Of a stretch of 64,000 bases of DNA, positions 24,181 to 32,693 are shown in pieces. The stretch lies in assembly GCA_052379645.1 (NCBI GenBank), contig JBQSYU010000005.1; one strand, given 5' to 3'. Origin of the DNA: Arthrobacter_H sp030452125. Its GTDB lineage: Bacteria; Actinomycetota; Actinomycetes; Actinomycetales; Micrococcaceae. The first letter of the stretch is position 1, and every line of letters begins with the position of its first letter. A program made the translations under genes and the position numbers. The notes under the pieces are model-generated. The model saw only the letters and a program-made list of their open reading frames with translations, was not told the DNA's origin and ran no database searches.

Positions 24181-26055
24181 GTGTCTTCAGACATGTCCAC
24201 CAACACGCCCGAATCCGCCTCCGAAGAGACCCCGGTGAAGTTCTCCGACCTCGGGATCGATGGCCGCGTCCTGGCCGCCGTCGAGGACCTCGGCTACGAG
24301 ACCCCGACCCCGATCCAGGCCGCCACCATCCCGATGCTCCTGGACGGCCGCGACGTCGTCGGGTTGGCCCAGACCGGCACCGGCAAGACCGCGGCCTTCG
24401 CGATCCCCGCCCTGTCGAGGATGGCCGAACTGGCCGACCAGAACGGTACCGCCCGCAAGACGCAGGTGCTGGTCCTGGCCCCGACCCGCGAACTCGCGTT
24501 GCAGGTCGCCGAGGCCTTCACCTCCTACGCCAAGCACATGGGTGACTTCACCGTGCTGCCCGTCTACGGCGGATCCCCCTACGGCCCGCAGCTCTCGGCG
24601 ATGCGCCGCGGGGCGCAGGTCGTCGTGGGCACCCCGGGCCGCGTGATCGACCACATCAACAAGGGGTCCCTGGACCTGTCGCATCTGCAGTACGTCGTCC
24701 TGGACGAAGCCGACGAGATGTTGCGCATGGGCTTCGCCGAAGAGGTCGACAAGATCCTCGAGGCCACCCCCGAGGAGAAGCAGGTGGCCCTGTTCTCGGC
24801 CACGATGCCCGGCTCCATCCGCCGGATCTCCAAGCAGTACCTGCGCAACCCGCAGGAGGTGTCGGTGAAGTCCTCCACGACCACCGGCAAGAACACCCGT
24901 CAGCGCTACGTCCAGGTCATGGGCGCGCATAAGCTCGACGCGATGACCCGGATCCTGGAATCCGAGGCCCATGAGGGCGTCATCGCCTTCGTGCGCACCA
25001 AGATGGCCACCGAGGACCTGGCCGATAAGCTCAAGGCCCGCGGGTTCACCACGGCCGCCATCAACGGCGACATCCCGCAGCAGCAGCGTGAGCGCACGGT
25101 CGAGAACCTGCGCAGCGGCAAGATCGACATCCTGGTCGCCACCGATGTCGCGGCCCGCGGCCTCGATGTCGAGCGCATCAGCCACGTCTTCAACTACGAC
25201 ATCCCGCACGACACCGAATCGTACGTGCACCGGATCGGCCGCACCGGCCGTGCCGGCCGCCAGGGTGACGCGATCCTGTTCATGACCCCGCGCGAGAAGC
25301 ACATGCTGCGCTCCATCGAGCGGGCCACGCGCCAGCCGGTCGAGGCCATGACCCTGCCCAGCATCGACATCGTCAACGACAAGCGCCTGGAGCGCTTCGC
25401 CGGACAGATCTCCGAGACCCTGGCCTCCCAGGAGCTGGGGGTCTTCCGCAACCTCGTGGAGAAGTTCGAGGCCGAGCACGACGTCTCGGCCGTGGAGGTC
25501 GCCGCCGCCCTGGCCCATATGGCCCAGGGGGGACGCCCGCTGCTCATGGAGGAACTGCCGACCCCGCCGGCCAAGCAGGCGCGCATGTCCAAGGGCGCCA
25601 AGGACGGCTTCGGTTCCCGTGGCCCGACGCGCGCCCTCACCGAGGGCAACGCCACCTACCGCATCGCCGTCGGACGCCGTCAGCGCGTGATGCCGGGCTC
25701 CATCGTCGGCGCCCTGGCCAATGAGGGTGGCTTCAATTCCGGGCAGATCGGCGGGATCGACATCCGCGCCGACCACACCCTGGTCGAACTGCCCGCCGAA
25801 CTGTCCAAGGACCAGTGGAACTCGCTGTCCCGCACCCGGATCGGCGGCGAACTGATCCGCCTGGAGCTCGATACCGGCCGGGCCCCGCGCCGTGACCGCG
25901 AAGGCGGCGGCTACCGCAAGGACCGTGGTGGCTTCGACGGAAACCGTGGCGGTGGAGGCCACCGCAAGGACGAGGGCGGCCGTGGCGGATACGGCGGATC
26001 CCGCAAGCCGCGCAGCTCGCAGCGCAGCTTCGAAGGCGGCCGCGGCCGCAGCTAG
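24181..26055 (+). CDS. deaD: DEAD-box ATP-dependent RNA helicase (DeaD/CsdA type)
   Basis: RNA-unwinding ATPase of 624 residues. Motifs in order: Q motif (PTPIQAATIP), Walker A AQTGTGKT near residue 63, PTRELALQ, VLDEADEM near 180, SAT near 205, then HRIGRTGRAGRQGD near 350. A DbpA-like RNA-binding domain follows at about 480-570, and the tail is rich in glycine and arginine. This is the CsdA/DeaD layout used in ribosome assembly and cold adaptation. GTG start with GAGG 9 nt upstream; a long folded leader precedes it. A hairpin terminator follows. Confidence 0.92.
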   Translation: MSSDMSTNTPESASEETPVKFSDLGIDGRVLAAVEDLGYETPTPIQAATIPMLLDGRDVVGLAQTGTGKTAAFAIPALSRMAELADQNGTARKTQVLVLAPTRELALQVAEAFTSYAKHMGDFTVLPVYGGSPYGPQLSAMRRGAQVVVGTPGRVIDHINKGSLDLSHLQYVVLDEADEMLRMGFAEEVDKILEATPEEKQVALFSATMPGSIRRISKQYLRNPQEVSVKSSTTTGKNTRQRYVQVMGAHKLDAMTRILESEAHEGVIAFVRTKMATEDLADKLKARGFTTAAINGDIPQQQRERTVENLRSGKIDILVATDVAARGLDVERISHVFNYDIPHDTESYVHRIGRTGRAGRQGDAILFMTPREKHMLRSIERATRQPVEAMTLPSIDIVNDKRLERFAGQISETLASQELGVFRNLVEKFEAEHDVSAVEVAAALAHMAQGGRPLLMEELPTPPAKQARMSKGAKDGFGSRGPTRALTEGNATYRIAVGRRQRVMPGSIVGALANEGGFNSGQIGGIDIRADHTLVELPAELSKDQWNSLSRTRIGGELIRLELDTGRAPRRDREGGGYRKDRGGFDGNRGGGGHRKDEGGRGGYGGSRKPRSSQRSFEGGRGRS

Positions 26056-26100
26056 CAGCGCCCGGCGTCCCGCGGGTCGGGAGCGCCGGAACCACCCTGT

Positions 26101-26141
26101 CCGGAGGCCGGGCGTCCCCCCGGGGAACGCCCGGCCTCCGG
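26101..26141 (+). terminator. Terminator after the DEAD-box helicase gene
   Basis: 15-bp perfect stem (26101-26115 with 26127-26141) and an 11-nt loop, 45 nt after the stop codon. Confidence 0.7.
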
Positions 26142-26229
26142 CGTTCGGGACCGCAGCCCTGTGGGCTGTGTCACGACGGCCGTCTCGATTTCATCCGGGC
26201 GGCAAATGCTGGTAATGTTTTTCTCCGTT

Positions 26230-26301
26230 GCCCCCCTAGCTCAGGGGTAGAGCGCAGTCTTGGTAAGACTGAGGTCACGGGTTCGAATCCCGTGGGGGGC
26301 T
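26230..26301 (+). tRNA. tRNA-Thr (GGT)
   Basis: 72 nt. Acceptor GCCCCCC pairs with GGGGGGC, and the anticodon loop TTGGTAA puts GGT at 26262-26264. The T-arm is GGGTTCGAATCCC. No encoded CCA. Confidence 0.95.
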
Positions 26302-26312
26302 CTGAATGGAAA

Positions 26313-26358
26313 GCCCGCGTCCGTGTCGACTCGAAAGAGGAACCGACGCGGCGCGGGC
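26313..26358 (+). terminator. Hairpin between tRNA-Thr and tRNA-Met
   Basis: GCCCGCG (26313-26319) pairs with 26352-26358, and CCGTGTCG (26321-26328) with 26344-26351 using one G-T pair. ATTTCA follows. It may end the tRNA-Thr transcript before the tRNA-Met gene. Confidence 0.55.
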
Positions 26359-26371
26359 ATTTCACATTCGT

Positions 26372-26445
26372 GGCGGTGTAGCTCAGCTGGTTAGAGCGCA
26401 CGACTCATAATCGTGAGGTCCCGGGATCGAGTCCCGGCACCGCTA
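26372..26445 (+). tRNA. tRNA-Met (CAT)
   Basis: 74 nt. Anticodon loop CTCATAA gives CAT at 26406-26408, and the anticodon stem CACGA/TCGTG is perfect. The acceptor pairs with a G-T first pair, and the T-arm is CGGGATCGAGTCCCG. The initiator-specific run of three G-C pairs in the anticodon stem is missing, so this is an elongator; a lysidine-modified tRNA-Ile2 cannot be excluded by eye. Confidence 0.88.
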
Positions 26446-26518
26446 CCCACAGGAATCCGTCCCGTTCGCGGGGCGGATTTCGTCGTTAACGCCCACCCCC
26501 ACCTGTCCGGCGCCCCTC

Positions 26519-26524
26519 TATGCT
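26519..26524 (+). promoter_or_regulatory. Leaderless-type -10 of the DUF2797 gene
   Basis: TATGCT ends 6 nt before the ATG. The spacer GGAGGG could act as a close ribosome site. Confidence 0.45.
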
Positions 26525-26530
26525 GGAGGG

Positions 26531-27493
26531 ATGGAATCACCGGCCCTGCTCAGTGGCGGCATCGAATGGCCGGCCGACGGCTCCACCCCGCGGTGGGACC
26601 TGCGCACCCGTCATGGGGAATCGGCGGACCTGGTGTTGGAGCCGGGAACCCGCTGCTCCTTCGCGGTGGCTCCGGGACGCTGGTGCCTGGGCCATGTCCT
26701 GGTCCACGCGGTCGGGGGCTGGGAACACGTCGAGTGTCCCCGGGCCTCCCGGGCCGAACGCGGCACCCAATGCGGGCCCTGCCTGGCCCTGGACCAGGCC
26801 CGGTACATGCACGACTTCCACCGGTCGGGGATCGCCCCGCCGGGCCTGCGCGAGTACCTGGCCCGCCCGCAGTGGCTCTACGTCGCCACCTTCGCCCACG
26901 GGGCCTCCAAGGTCGGAACCGCGGGGGAGGGGAACAAATGGCGCCGGCTCGCCCAGCAGGGGGCCGTGGCCGGCACCTATGTGGCACTGGTCGCCGACGG
27001 ACGCCAGGTGCGTGTGCTCGAGGACCTGGTGACCGGACGGCTGGGGCTGGGGCAGGCCGTGCGGGCCTCCGCCAAGACCGCGGGATTATGCGAACCGGGC
27101 CAGGGCGGGCCCTCGGCGGCCGGGGTGTACGACGCCGTCTCGCTGGCCCGGATGCACCGCAGCGAGGTGGAGCGCGTACTGGCCCTGATCGCCGAGGATC
27201 GACAGGCGCGGGAGTTGGGCATCGAGCCCGCCGACGAGGCCTTCGTGCCGCCCCGTCCGGCCGCCGCGATGCTGTCGGCCTGGGACGCGGGGGAGCTCTA
27301 CCCCTACCCCGGGTGGCTCAGCGCCAGCACCCACGGATTCGTCGTGGACTCCGTCCTGGGCCAGAGCCTGGGGGTGCGGCTGGAGGGCTCGGACCGGCTC
27401 TACGCCGCCGACGCCGCCGTGCTCAAGGGCCGCCGGGTCACCCCGGGCGAATACACCACCGCCATCCCCGCGGCGCAGGACTCCTTGTTCTGA
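26531..27493 (+). CDS. DUF2797-family protein
   Basis: A 320-residue cytoplasmic protein of the DUF2797 family, function unknown. A cysteine cluster near residues 69-88 (VECPRASRAERGTQCGPC) looks like a metal site. WLYVATFAHGASKVGTAG near residue 125 recalls a GIY-YIG-like core (YVATF ... KVG), an observation only. Start ATG 26531. It lies upstream of an 85-residue membrane protein with its own apparent promoter. Confidence 0.75.
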   Translation: MESPALLSGGIEWPADGSTPRWDLRTRHGESADLVLEPGTRCSFAVAPGRWCLGHVLVHAVGGWEHVECPRASRAERGTQCGPCLALDQARYMHDFHRSGIAPPGLREYLARPQWLYVATFAHGASKVGTAGEGNKWRRLAQQGAVAGTYVALVADGRQVRVLEDLVTGRLGLGQAVRASAKTAGLCEPGQGGPSAAGVYDAVSLARMHRSEVERVLALIAEDRQARELGIEPADEAFVPPRPAAAMLSAWDAGELYPYPGWLSASTHGFVVDSVLGQSLGVRLEGSDRLYAADAAVLKGRRVTPGEYTTAIPAAQDSLF

Positions 27494-27499
27494 GCCCGA

Positions 27500-27505
27500 T
27501 ACACT
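27500..27505 (+). promoter_or_regulatory. Leaderless-type -10 of the 85-residue membrane protein gene
   Basis: TACACT ends 7 nt before the ATG; GGAGGAC lies between. Confidence 0.4.
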
Positions 27506-27512
27506 GGAGGAC

Positions 27513-27770
27513 ATGATCAGCACACCCTGGGAATCGGCGTCGGGCCTGTACAAGCTCCTGGTGATCGCCTCCATGTCCATCTCCGGGCTGGGCATCATCC
27601 TGGCGTTGTTCGGCGCCAACACCACCAACCGGCCGCTGATGTATACGGCGGTCGCCATCATCCTGCTGGGCCTGCTGACCCATGTGACGGGGCTGGTGGT
27701 GCGCAGCCGCGACGTGAAGGTCTATCGGCAGCAGCATCCGCCCACGCCGAAACAGAACCCGGGACGCTAG
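27513..27770 (+). CDS. Small two-helix membrane protein
   Basis: An 85-residue protein with two transmembrane helices (about 10-32 and 42-64), a very short loop between them (GANTTNRPL), and a basic proline-rich cytoplasmic tail. No family recognised. It converges on the SulP transporter gene, only 7 nt away. Normal codon use and a good start region support coding. Confidence 0.65.
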   Translation: MISTPWESASGLYKLLVIASMSISGLGIILALFGANTTNRPLMYTAVAIILLGLLTHVTGLVVRSRDVKVYRQQHPPTPKQNPGR

Positions 27771-27777
27771 GGCCCGG

Positions 27778-29442
27778 TCAGCTGGCCTCGTCGGCCTCCC
27801 GGTTCTCCCGGACATGCTTGCGGGCATGCTCGATTGCCGGTTCGAGCTCATCGAAGGAGTGGCGGTAGTGCCGCAGGGCGCCGATGACCCCGACGGTATC
27901 GGCCAGCTGGAGGTGTTCGGGTTTGATGCCCTTGATGAGCACGGTGATCCTGCGTCGTTCCAGGGCCCCGATGATCTCCACCAGGGCGTGGGCCCCGGTG
28001 GCATCGAGCATTCGCAGCCGGGACAGCCGCAGGATCACCACCTCGACCCCCGTGACCGATTGCAGGTCCTGCAGGATCTTCTCCGCGGCCCCGAAGAACA
28101 TGGCCCCGTCCAGCCGGAAGATGGCGATGCGTTCGTCCCCGCCCACGGCGGGACCCTCCAGCGGTTCCCGGGCGACGCCCGAGGACCTGGCCACGGTGCG
28201 CAGGGCGAAGAAGGCGGCCACGAGCACACCGATCTGGATGGCCTCGATCAGGTCGAAGGCCACGGTGATGACCGCGGTGATCACGAACAGCGCGGCGTCC
28301 GCCCGGCTGGAACGCAGGATCGAGGTCATGGTGTGGCGGGAGACCATGCGGGTGGCGGTCACCATGAGGATCCCGGCCAGCACGGCCAACGGGATGCGCC
28401 CCACCAGCTGCGAGCCGGCATAGACGACCACCAGCAGCAGCAGGGCATGGACCATGGAGGCCAGCCGGGTGCGGGCCCCGCTGCGGACGTTCACCGCGGT
28501 CCGGGCAATCGCCCCGGTGGCCGGCATGCCCCCGAAGAGCCCCGCGGCGATCGATGCCAATCCCTGTCCGAAGAGCTCGCGATCGGGCTGGTACGGGCCT
28601 GTGGCGGAGCCGCTGGGGCCCACCAGGCCGGCGGCGACCCGCGCCGAGAGGAGTGATTCAATGGCGGCCAGGGCCGCGACGGCCAAGGCGGGGCCGGCCA
28701 GGTCGGTGATCAGGGGCCAGGAGAATCCGGGGATCGAGGGGGCACTCAACGCCGAGGGCAGTTCGCCGATGCGGGGAATGTCCAGCTGCAGCCATTCGGC
28801 AGCGACGGTGATCAGCACGACGGCGGCCAGGCTGGCGGGCAGCCCGGGGTGGATCCGCGGGCCGAACACCATCAGGGCCGCGACCAGCAGCACGATCGAG
28901 CCGGTGATGGCCGCGGTCGGCCACACGGATCCGGAGGCGGCCAGCCAGGCGGCCACCGCGGTGTTCAGTCCCGGCGGGGCCGTGGTTCCGGTGGCCAGCG
29001 GCACCTGTTGGAGGAAGATGATGGTACCGATGCCCAGGGTGAACCCCTCCACCACGGGCCACGGGATGTAGGCGACGGCGCGGCCCATCCCCAGGAAGCC
29101 GGCAGCCAACACGATCACTCCGGCCATGATCGAGAGCAGGGCGATCGAGCCGGCCCCATGGGCGGCGACGATCGGGGCCAGGATCACCACCATGGCCCCC
29201 GTAGGACCGGAGACCTGCACATGGGAGCCACCCAGGACCGCTGCCACGAATCCGGCGACGACGGCGGTGACCAGCCCGGCCGCTGCCCCGACCCCCGAGG
29301 TGACTCCGAAGGCCAGGGCCAGGGGAAGGGCCACGATGCCCACCGTCACCCCGGCCAGGAGGTCGACCCGCCAGGAGCCGGGCAGTTCGACGTAGTCGTC
29401 GACCGTGGGCAGGAACGAGCGGATGCGCTGTCCCGGCCTCAT
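27778..29442 (-). CDS. SulP-family anion transporter with STAS domain
   Basis: A 554-residue SLC26/SulP transporter. About 12-14 membrane helices (residues ~20-420) include the signature region GPTGAMVVILAPIVAAHG. A cytoplasmic STAS domain at about 440-540 contains LSRLRMLDATGAHALVEI. Sulfate is the usual substrate, but bicarbonate transporters share this form. Its ATG overlaps the stop of the ArsR-type gene (ATGA), so expression is translationally coupled to that regulator. Confidence 0.85.
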   Translation of the reverse strand: MRPGQRIRSFLPTVDDYVELPGSWRVDLLAGVTVGIVALPLALAFGVTSGVGAAAGLVTAVVAGFVAAVLGGSHVQVSGPTGAMVVILAPIVAAHGAGSIALLSIMAGVIVLAAGFLGMGRAVAYIPWPVVEGFTLGIGTIIFLQQVPLATGTTAPPGLNTAVAAWLAASGSVWPTAAITGSIVLLVAALMVFGPRIHPGLPASLAAVVLITVAAEWLQLDIPRIGELPSALSAPSIPGFSWPLITDLAGPALAVAALAAIESLLSARVAAGLVGPSGSATGPYQPDRELFGQGLASIAAGLFGGMPATGAIARTAVNVRSGARTRLASMVHALLLLVVVYAGSQLVGRIPLAVLAGILMVTATRMVSRHTMTSILRSSRADAALFVITAVITVAFDLIEAIQIGVLVAAFFALRTVARSSGVAREPLEGPAVGGDERIAIFRLDGAMFFGAAEKILQDLQSVTGVEVVILRLSRLRMLDATGAHALVEIIGALERRRITVLIKGIKPEHLQLADTVGVIGALRHYRHSFDELEPAIEHARKHVRENREADEAS

Positions 29443-29765
29443 GACCGGCCCGCGTTCATCCGGTCGCCCAGGAAGACCCGGGCGATGTCGAGCAGTTCCG
29501 ATATCCCGGGGTGGGCGAGGGTGTAGTGGACGTGGCTGGCCCGGCGTTCGGAGGTCACCACTTGGTGGCGGCGGAGCACCCTGAGGTGTTGGGACAGGTG
29601 GCTGGGCTCGATGTCCATGCCATGCAGCAGCTCGGCCACCGTGGCCGTGCCCCCCTCGGCGGCACTGAGGATCTCCAGGGCGCGGATACGGGCCGGGTGG
29701 GCGAGGGCCTTGAAGAGGTTGGCCTTGATTTCATACAGCGGTCGTTGCTCGTCGTCCAGGAACAT
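29439..29765 (-). CDS. ArsR-family winged-helix regulator
   Basis: A 108-residue ArsR/SmtB-type repressor starting MFLDDEQRPLYE. The winged helix is seen as FKALAHPARIRALEIL, then MDIEPSHLSQHLRVLRRHQ as recognition helix. The cysteine motif of metal-sensing ArsR proteins (ELCVCDL) is missing, replaced by TVAELLHGMD, so metal sensing by that site is unlikely. The ATG at 29765 has GAAAGGC upstream; a longer frame lacks any HTH extension. The 4-nt overlap with the SulP gene and a palindrome just upstream suggest it controls this two-gene operon. Confidence 0.85.
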   Translation of the reverse strand: MFLDDEQRPLYEIKANLFKALAHPARIRALEILSAAEGGTATVAELLHGMDIEPSHLSQHLRVLRRHQVVTSERRASHVHYTLAHPGISELLDIARVFLGDRMNAGRS

Positions 29766-29791
29766 TCTGCCTTTCACCACAGGATACCGAC

Positions 29792-29807
29792 ATGATGGAT
29801 TCATCAT
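29792..29807. promoter_or_regulatory. Putative ArsR-type operator
   Basis: The 16-bp stretch ATGATGGATTCATCAT is an inverted repeat with one imperfect pair, in an AT-rich patch 27 nt upstream of the regulator gene. This is a usual size and place for an ArsR-family operator. Confidence 0.5.
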
Positions 29808-29928
29808 ACCGGACGTGGGTGGGAACACGGGCCGGGCCCGGGGGCCGCGGCCGGCCCGCCGGCTCCCGGTGTCATAGGCTGGAGACCGAGCAGTTCCAGC
29901 CACCGACGTGCCTGACAGCGAGGACACC

Positions 29929-30381
29929 ATGAGCATCAATCCAGCCCTTCAGGGGCGCAGCTATCCGGCGGGCGGGACCTACGTGGTCTCCCGGGAGAAG
30001 ATCCGCGAATTCGCGACGGCCACCCACGCCACCCACCGGGCCCACTTCGACCTCGAGGCCGCCGCCTCGCTCGGTCATGCCGAGCTCGTGGCCCCGCCGA
30101 CCTTCGCGATCATCGTGGCCCAGCGGGCCGATGCCCAGCTGATCGCCGATCCGGAGGCGGGCATCGACTTCTCCCGCGTGGTCCATGCCGACCAGCGCTT
30201 CACCCTGCACCGCCCGATCCTCGCCGGGGATGAGCTGGTGGCCGAACTGCATGTGGACAAGGTCCGCGGCATGGGGACCGGTGCCATGATCACCACGCGC
30301 GCGGAAATCAGCACGGTGGACGGGGAGTCCGTCGCCACCACCATTTCGTCGATCCTCGTTCGCGGAGAGGAAGCAGCATGA
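29929..30381 (+). CDS. hadA: MaoC-like (3R)-hydroxyacyl dehydratase subunit, HadA/FAS1-like N-terminal type
   Basis: A 150-residue hotdog-fold protein of the FAS1-like dehydratase/UPF0336 group, matching the non-catalytic HadA subunit. Seen are REKIREFATATHATHRAHFD and ELVAPPTFAIIVAQRA. An in-frame GTG seven codons upstream is possible, but GAGG sits 5 nt before ATG 29929. It overlaps hadB by 4 nt. In mycobacteria HadAB dehydrates fatty-acyl intermediates. This pair precedes the secE region widely in actinobacteria, including those without mycolic acids. Confidence 0.82.
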   Translation: MSINPALQGRSYPAGGTYVVSREKIREFATATHATHRAHFDLEAAASLGHAELVAPPTFAIIVAQRADAQLIADPEAGIDFSRVVHADQRFTLHRPILAGDELVAELHVDKVRGMGTGAMITTRAEISTVDGESVATTISSILVRGEEAA

Positions 30382-30824
30382 GCCCCATCGACTTCGCCAC
30401 CCTGGAAAAGGGCCAGCAGATCGGCAGCACCACGGTGCACGTCAACCGGGCCGACCTGGTGCGCTACGCCGGGGCCAGTGGTGACTTCAACCCGATCCAC
30501 TGGAACGAACGCTTCGCCACCGACGTCGGGCTCCCCGGGGTCATCGCCCACGGCATGTTCACCATGGGTGCCGCCGTCACGCTCGTCGCGGACTGGATCG
30601 GCGATCCCGGGGCGGTCATCGACTACCAGAGCCGCTTCACGAAGCCGGTCGTCGTGGAGGATCCCGCGGGCACCAACCCCTCCGAGGCCGACGGCACCGC
30701 CCTGGAGGTCACCGGGGTCATCGGGGCACTGGATCCCGAGGCACGCACCGCCCGGGTGGACCTGACGGTCATCGCCGGGGGCGAAAAGGTCCTGGTCAAG
30801 GCCCAGGCGTTGGTCGGGTTCTGA
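30378..30824 (+). CDS. hadB: MaoC-like (3R)-hydroxyacyl dehydratase, catalytic subunit HadB
   Basis: A 148-residue hotdog protein carrying the hydratase-2 motif with catalytic Asp and His (YAGASGDFNPIHWNERFA, residues ~34-51) and PGVIAHGMFTMG. It overlaps hadA (4 nt) and its stop overlaps the murB start by 1 nt, so the three genes are translated as one unit. The partner role with hadA follows the HadAB heterodimer of mycobacteria. Confidence 0.86.
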   Translation: MSPIDFATLEKGQQIGSTTVHVNRADLVRYAGASGDFNPIHWNERFATDVGLPGVIAHGMFTMGAAVTLVADWIGDPGAVIDYQSRFTKPVVVEDPAGTNPSEADGTALEVTGVIGALDPEARTARVDLTVIAGGEKVLVKAQALVGF

Positions 30825-31885
30825 TGGCCCAGCTGCTGTCCTGCCTGACCACGAACGCGGTCGGGGGACCGGCCGGGACCTACCTCGAGGCGCATACCGA
30901 ACAGGAGCTCATCGCCGCGGTACGGGCGGCGGACGACGCCGGCCACCGGCTCCTGCTGGTCGGTGGCGGCTCCAATCTGGTCATCTCCGACGACGGGTAC
31001 CCCGGCACCGTGCTGCGCGTAGCGACCCGGGGCGTGGACATCACCACCGGCCCCGGAGGGGCCCGCATCACGGTCCAGGCGGGACATCCGTGGGACGACG
31101 TCGTCCACCGCACCCTCGAGGCCGGCCTGGTGGGCCTGGAAGCCCTCTCGGGGATCCCCGGCTCCGCGGGGGCCACCCCGGTGCAGAATGTGGGGGCCTA
31201 CGGGACGGACGTGTCCAGGACGTTGGAAACCGTCCGGGCCTGGGACCGGCAGGAGGCGGCCCTGGTGGTCTTCGGCACCGCCGAGCTGGAGTTTGGATAC
31301 CGCAATTCGCTGCTCAAGGCCACCACGGTGGACGGGTCCCCGCGCTACGTGGTCCTCGACGTCACCTTCGCCCTGGAAACCTCCGAATGGGGGGCACCCA
31401 TCGCCTACGCCGAACTCGCCCGCACCCTGGGCGTGCAGACCGGCGAACGCGCGAAGGCGGCCGCCGTCCGCGAGACCGTCCTGGGCCTGCGGGCGGGCAA
31501 GGGCATGGTGCTGGACCCGGCGGACCGCGACACCTACAGCTCCGGGTCCTTCTTCACCAACCCGATCGTGGATGCCGACACCGCCGCGTCCCTACCCGAG
31601 GACGCCCCGCGTTTCGCCGCCGAGGGGGGAACCAAGCTCTCGGCAGCCTGGCTGATCGACCGCGCCGGCTTCGCCAAGGGATTCGGGCTGCCCGGCACCC
31701 CCGGCGCCGAACTCACCGGGGGGAGGGCCTCGCTGTCGACCAAGCACACCCTGGCCATCACCAACCGTGGCGAGGCGACCGCCGGGGACCTGCTGGCCAT
31801 CGCCCGGGCCGTCCGCGACGGGGTCACCGAACGTTTCGGGGTCACCCTGCACAACGAGTCCCTGCTCATCGGCGTCGAACTCTGA
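30824..31885 (+). CDS. murB: UDP-N-acetylenolpyruvoylglucosamine reductase
   Basis: Second committed step of peptidoglycan precursor synthesis: NADPH-dependent reduction of enolpyruvyl-UDP-GlcNAc on FAD. In 353 residues the FAD-binding part shows LLVGGGSNLVISDDG near 46, and GLEALSGIPGSAGATPVQNVGAYG near 103-126 is the classic MurB signature. The proton-donor serine is in YSSGSFFTNP and the last Glu in VTLHNESLLIG. GTG/ATG coupling to hadB makes it the third gene of the operon. Confidence 0.95.
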   Translation: MAQLLSCLTTNAVGGPAGTYLEAHTEQELIAAVRAADDAGHRLLLVGGGSNLVISDDGYPGTVLRVATRGVDITTGPGGARITVQAGHPWDDVVHRTLEAGLVGLEALSGIPGSAGATPVQNVGAYGTDVSRTLETVRAWDRQEAALVVFGTAELEFGYRNSLLKATTVDGSPRYVVLDVTFALETSEWGAPIAYAELARTLGVQTGERAKAAAVRETVLGLRAGKGMVLDPADRDTYSSGSFFTNPIVDADTAASLPEDAPRFAAEGGTKLSAAWLIDRAGFAKGFGLPGTPGAELTGGRASLSTKHTLAITNRGEATAGDLLAIARAVRDGVTERFGVTLHNESLLIGVEL

Positions 31886-31953
31886 ACTCGCTGCTCGAAG
31901 GTCTTACGGTGGCCCGGAAAGTGGATCGGTGCCCGGTCCAGGAGGCGGGTTGC

Positions 31954-32415
31954 TTAGCTGATGATCACGTCGGACTGGTCGCCGTAGACGGTCGCGCTGT
32001 GCTTGCCGTCTTGGGTGGCCGCGATGATTCTGCCGATTTCGGGGAAGTCCACTCCGACGTTGTCCAGCATTTCGGCCGCGATCAAGTGCAGATCTCCCTC
32101 GGGGTCGGCCCTGGCCGCGAGATGGTTGTCCACGTAGAGGACGATGGTTCCCCGCTCGGGGCCTTCCACACGCTCAATCATGTTGTATGGAGCGGCGAAG
32201 CCTTCGAGGCTGTGTGCGCCTTCGTTGCTGAGCCAACGGTTCAAGGCGGCCTCGGCTACGGCCTGTTCCATGTAGGGCTCGTCCGGCGGGGTGAAGCTGG
32301 GCTGCGCCCAGAGCCGTTCCGGCGTGCCGGTCTCGGTGGAGGGGGCGGCGGCGTTGCATCCGGCGAGTGCGATGGCTGCGACGAGGAGTGGGGCGGCGGT
32401 CTGGCCCTTGAGGAT
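31954..32415 (-). CDS. Small lipoprotein with apparent ATC start
   Basis: The frame gives a typical lipoprotein signal: a lysine, a hydrophobic stretch PLLVAAIALAGC with lipobox cysteine at about residue 20, then about 130 exported residues. The mature part is acidic and holds repeated alanine/glutamate helices; no family recognised. A GAAAGG ribosome site lies 7 nt before an ATC codon at 32415 exactly where a start is expected; no ATG, GTG or TTG is near. The alternative ATG at 32562 would add a second hydrophobic segment before the signal. Either an unusual start, a base error, or a decayed gene. The gap 32416-32693 holds nothing else recognised. Confidence 0.55.
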   Translation of the reverse strand: MLKGQTAAPLLVAAIALAGCNAAAPSTETGTPERLWAQPSFTPPDEPYMEQAVAEAALNRWLSNEGAHSLEGFAAPYNMIERVEGPERGTIVLYVDNHLAARADPEGDLHLIAAEMLDNVGVDFPEIGRIIAATQDGKHSATVYGDQSDVIIS

Positions 32416-32693
32416 GGCGGGTCCTTTCTGCGGTGGTGAATCGGCGTCCAGTCTAGGGGACCGGCCCCGAACTACGGCGGCCGGATCGACTACTTCGCGT
32501 GCGGTGGCTACGACCGCGTACACGGCAGCTGCCAACGCGACGACTTCAAAGAGTTCGAGCATTTCCGATGGCACGGTGCCGATCGGATCCCCGGCGCACG
32601 ACACGGGTGGGGTTCGGGCACGAGGAAATTAAGGTTTCCTCCCCGTGCAAGTCATCGTGGACTTTTAGGGCTGATCTGACGCATTATTGAGGC

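Noticed and set aside
24187..25962. 591-codon minus-strand frame opposite the DEAD-box helicase gene
   Set aside because: Mirror of a gene with all helicase motifs; no start signal or domain.
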